From: an uncultured Lachnospiraceae bacterium
GTDB taxonomy: Bacteria > Bacillota_A > Clostridia > Lachnospirales > Lachnospiraceae
DNA: 8,657 nucleotides
Direction of reading: 5' to 3'
Assembly (NCBI GenBank): GCA_949957035.1
Contig: CATLIP010000101.1
Coordinates: 1 to 8,657 of the forward strand
The notes beneath the pieces are model-generated. The model was not told the origin of the DNA. It did not search any database and saw only the letters and a program-made list of their open reading frames with translations. Of this stretch, positions 6,884 through 8,657 are shown piece after piece; position 1 is the first letter of the stretch; each line of letters begins with the position of its first letter. Both the position numbers and the translations under genes were made by a program.

Positions 6884-6894
6884 AGGAGGGGAGG
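6884..6894 (+). promoter_or_regulatory. ribosome binding site supporting a TTG start
   Basis: The purine run AGGAGGGGAGG contains AGGAGG (6884-6889) and GGGAGG (6889-6894), ending 10 and 5 bases before TTG 6900. The reading frame upstream is closed by TAG at 6861-6863 with no ATG or GTG between. The next ATG (6930) lacks a ribosome site. Confidence 0.65.
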
Positions 6895-6899
6895 ATATT

Positions 6900-8657
6900 T
6901 TGACCATTAAGAATATTGTTGTAAAGAATATGAAGAAGATTACACTGATTATGGTGGTGATTATACTTTTTATTTCGACTGTGATACAGATATTCAACAA
7001 GCACCGGATAGGAAGGATGAATGCGGAGCAGATATTTGAACAGGTCGGGCAGATTTTGGAGGAAAATTCCAGGGAGCTTGAACTGGTCCAGAAGGAGTAT
7101 AATGCCATGTGTCTGAATGATGCAAGGGTGGTGGCATATATTCTTGAACACAATCCCAATGCAAGGGATGATGTGGAGGAGCTTAGGAAGATTGCTGCTG
7201 ATGTGGAGGTGGACGAAATCCACATTTTTGATACCAAAGGTGTAATCATTGCAGGAACACATCCGGAGTATCTGGGGTATTCGTTTGATTCGGGGGAGCA
7301 GATTGGATTTTTTAAGCCGCTGCTTGAGGATAAGTCGTTGGAGCTTGTGCAGGAGACGACGCCGAATACGGCAGAGGGAAAGCTGGTTCAGTATTCAGCG
7401 CTTTGGAGCGATGACGGAAGATTTATCGTACAAGTCGGAATGGAACCTTCCAATGTGCTTCGTGCGACACAGAAGAATGAATTGTCGTATATCTTCTCTC
7501 TCCTTCGGACCGGAGTCGGATACCAGCTCTATGCCATTAATTCCAATACGGAGAAGGTGGTAGGGGCAACGGTTGTGTCAGATGTTGGAAAGGATGTTGC
7601 CGACGTTGGGTTTCGGATGGATCTGGTGAAATCGGACAAGGGATTTCACGCAAAGACGGAACAGGCGCTTAATTTCTGCCTGTCAAAAAAGATTGGTGAT
7701 AATTATATCGTGTGGGCATCGCCGGTTTCTGAATTTTTTCAGTCAATCGTTGTCAATGAGCTGCTGCTCTTGGCGGGGCTGTTTCTGATTTCCAAGATTC
7801 TGGTTTCTGCTGTTACGAATACCATGGATAGGACGGTGATTGACCAGATTAGAAGGATTAATGAAAAGCTTTGGTCTATTCAGGACGGAGATTTGAGGAC
7901 AAAGGTGGACGTACAGGACAGCAAAGAGTTTCATGAATTGAGCGCCCATATTAACAGTATGGTTCAAAGCCTTCTGCGAAGCTCAAAGAAGCTTGAGATG
8001 AGCGAACAGATTCAGGCTCAGAAGGAGGAGTTGGAAAGGCAGCATGAACAGCTTGAGATTGCAGTAAAAAGGGCTGAGGAGGCGAATAAGGCAAAGTCAG
8101 AATTTTTATTCAATATGTCCCATGATATCCGTACGCCTATGAATGCGATTTTGGGATTTACAAGTTTTGCGCTGGAGAGCAATGAGCCTGATATGCAGAG
8201 AAAATATCTGGAAAATATTGACGTTTCGTCTAAGCAGCTTTTGGCTCTGATTAACAATATCCTGGAGCTTGCCAGAATCGAGAATCATAAAATCATCATC
8301 GAGGAAGAGCTGGTGGACGTAAGGGAGAATTTCCATAAGCTCTGTACCATATTCAGTAGTGAATTAAAGAAAAAGAATATTGCCTGCAGTGTGAGCTTAG
8401 ATATCAGACATCCTGATTTGTATGTGGATACCATGCATTACTCCCAGGTGTTCCTGAATGTGGTGAGTAACGCTGTGAAGTATACGCCTGAGGGCGGCGC
8501 CATTGACCTTTTGCTTAGGGAGCTGCCGGGCAATACAAAAGACGGCTGTTTTGTGGAAACCGTCGTAAAGGACAATGGAATTGGAATGTCCGAAGAGTTT
8601 TTGATTCATGCCTATGATTCATTTTCCAGAGAACGGACTTCTACTGTAAGCGGTATC
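6900..8657 (+). CDS. membrane sensor histidine kinase, 3' end cut by window edge
   Basis: From TTG 6900 the frame is open for 586 residues to the window edge. In order: a short basic start, a membrane helix (about 14-32), an extracytoplasmic sensor of about 245 residues resembling Cache/PAS-like domains (IHIFDTKGVIIAGTHPEYLG near 107-126), a second helix (about 281-302), a HAMP linker (about 305-355, with GDLRTKV), a coiled coil (about 360-398), then HisKA with FLFNMSHDIRTPMNAILGF and phospho-acceptor H408. The HATPase domain shows the N box VVSNAVKYTPEGG (N524), the G1 box DNGIGMS (D558) and the start of the F box YDSFSRERTS. The rest of the ATPase domain, and any attached receiver or Hpt domains, lie outside. 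Kinases of this 'HDIRTP' type in Clostridia are often hybrids, so a C-terminal receiver is plausible but unseen. It probably signals to the LytTR regulator upstream. Its ligand is unknown. Confidence 0.9.
   Translation, partial: MTIKNIVVKNMKKITLIMVVIILFISTVIQIFNKHRIGRMNAEQIFEQVGQILEENSRELELVQKEYNAMCLNDARVVAYILEHNPNARDDVEELRKIAADVEVDEIHIFDTKGVIIAGTHPEYLGYSFDSGEQIGFFKPLLEDKSLELVQETTPNTAEGKLVQYSALWSDDGRFIVQVGMEPSNVLRATQKNELSYIFSLLRTGVGYQLYAINSNTEKVVGATVVSDVGKDVADVGFRMDLVKSDKGFHAKTEQALNFCLSKKIGDNYIVWASPVSEFFQSIVVNELLLLAGLFLISKILVSAVTNTMDRTVIDQIRRINEKLWSIQDGDLRTKVDVQDSKEFHELSAHINSMVQSLLRSSKKLEMSEQIQAQKEELERQHEQLEIAVKRAEEANKAKSEFLFNMSHDIRTPMNAILGFTSFALESNEPDMQRKYLENIDVSSKQLLALINNILELARIENHKIIIEEELVDVRENFHKLCTIFSSELKKKNIACSVSLDIRHPDLYVDTMHYSQVFLNVVSNAVKYTPEGGAIDLLLRELPGNTKDGCFVETVVKDNGIGMSEEFLIHAYDSFSRERTSTVSGI

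Noticed and set aside
6759..7262. Two long minus-strand frames (167 and 150 codons) over the kinase start
   Set aside because: Both are antisense to the kinase and regulator ends; products are compositionally odd and match nothing recognised.

Overview
The window reads as a chromosomal segment of an anaerobic Firmicute of class Clostridia, most likely Lachnospiraceae. This rests on strong AGGAGG-type ribosome binding sites, consensus sigma-A promoters, a pta-ackA acetate pathway next to DUF177-rpmF, a MgtE magnesium transporter, and a kinase with the 'FLFNMSHDIRTP' phospho-acceptor box common in Clostridia. Genus cannot be settled by reading alone. No tRNA, rRNA, insertion sequence, CRISPR array or phage gene was seen.

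Layout. (1) Positions 1-1154, minus strand: most of tmcAL (ylbM), a tRNA-modification enzyme, running off the left edge. (2) Positions 1155-1329: a divergent control region with a good tmcAL promoter and two palindromes. (3) Positions 1330-2706: mgtE, a Mg2+ channel/transporter. (4) Positions 2822-3823 and 3924-5114: pta and ackA, the acetyl-CoA to acetate plus ATP pathway, served by one clear promoter ahead of pta. (5) Positions 5187-5714 and 5718-5897: DUF177 (ylbN/yceD) and rpmF (ribosomal protein bL32), with their own near-perfect promoter and a strong terminator at 5921-5950. (6) Positions 6092-6802 and 6900-8657: a LytTR response regulator, then a membrane sensor histidine kinase cut by the right edge. 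They probably form a two-component system.

How it fits together. The left and middle parts are housekeeping: translation (tRNA-Met wobble acetylation, bL32, the DUF177 protein associated with rRNA), overflow energy metabolism (Pta-AckA), and magnesium supply. The right part is accessory: a signalling pair placed directly after the rpmF terminator, where from general knowledge of Firmicutes one would often expect plsX and other lipid or acyl-carrier genes. I found no clear evidence of a wholly new system. The most unusual items are the LytTR regulator beside a Cache/HAMP/HisKA kinase, the two palindromes in the tmcAL-mgtE gap, and a 9-bp perfect inverted repeat upstream of the response regulator.
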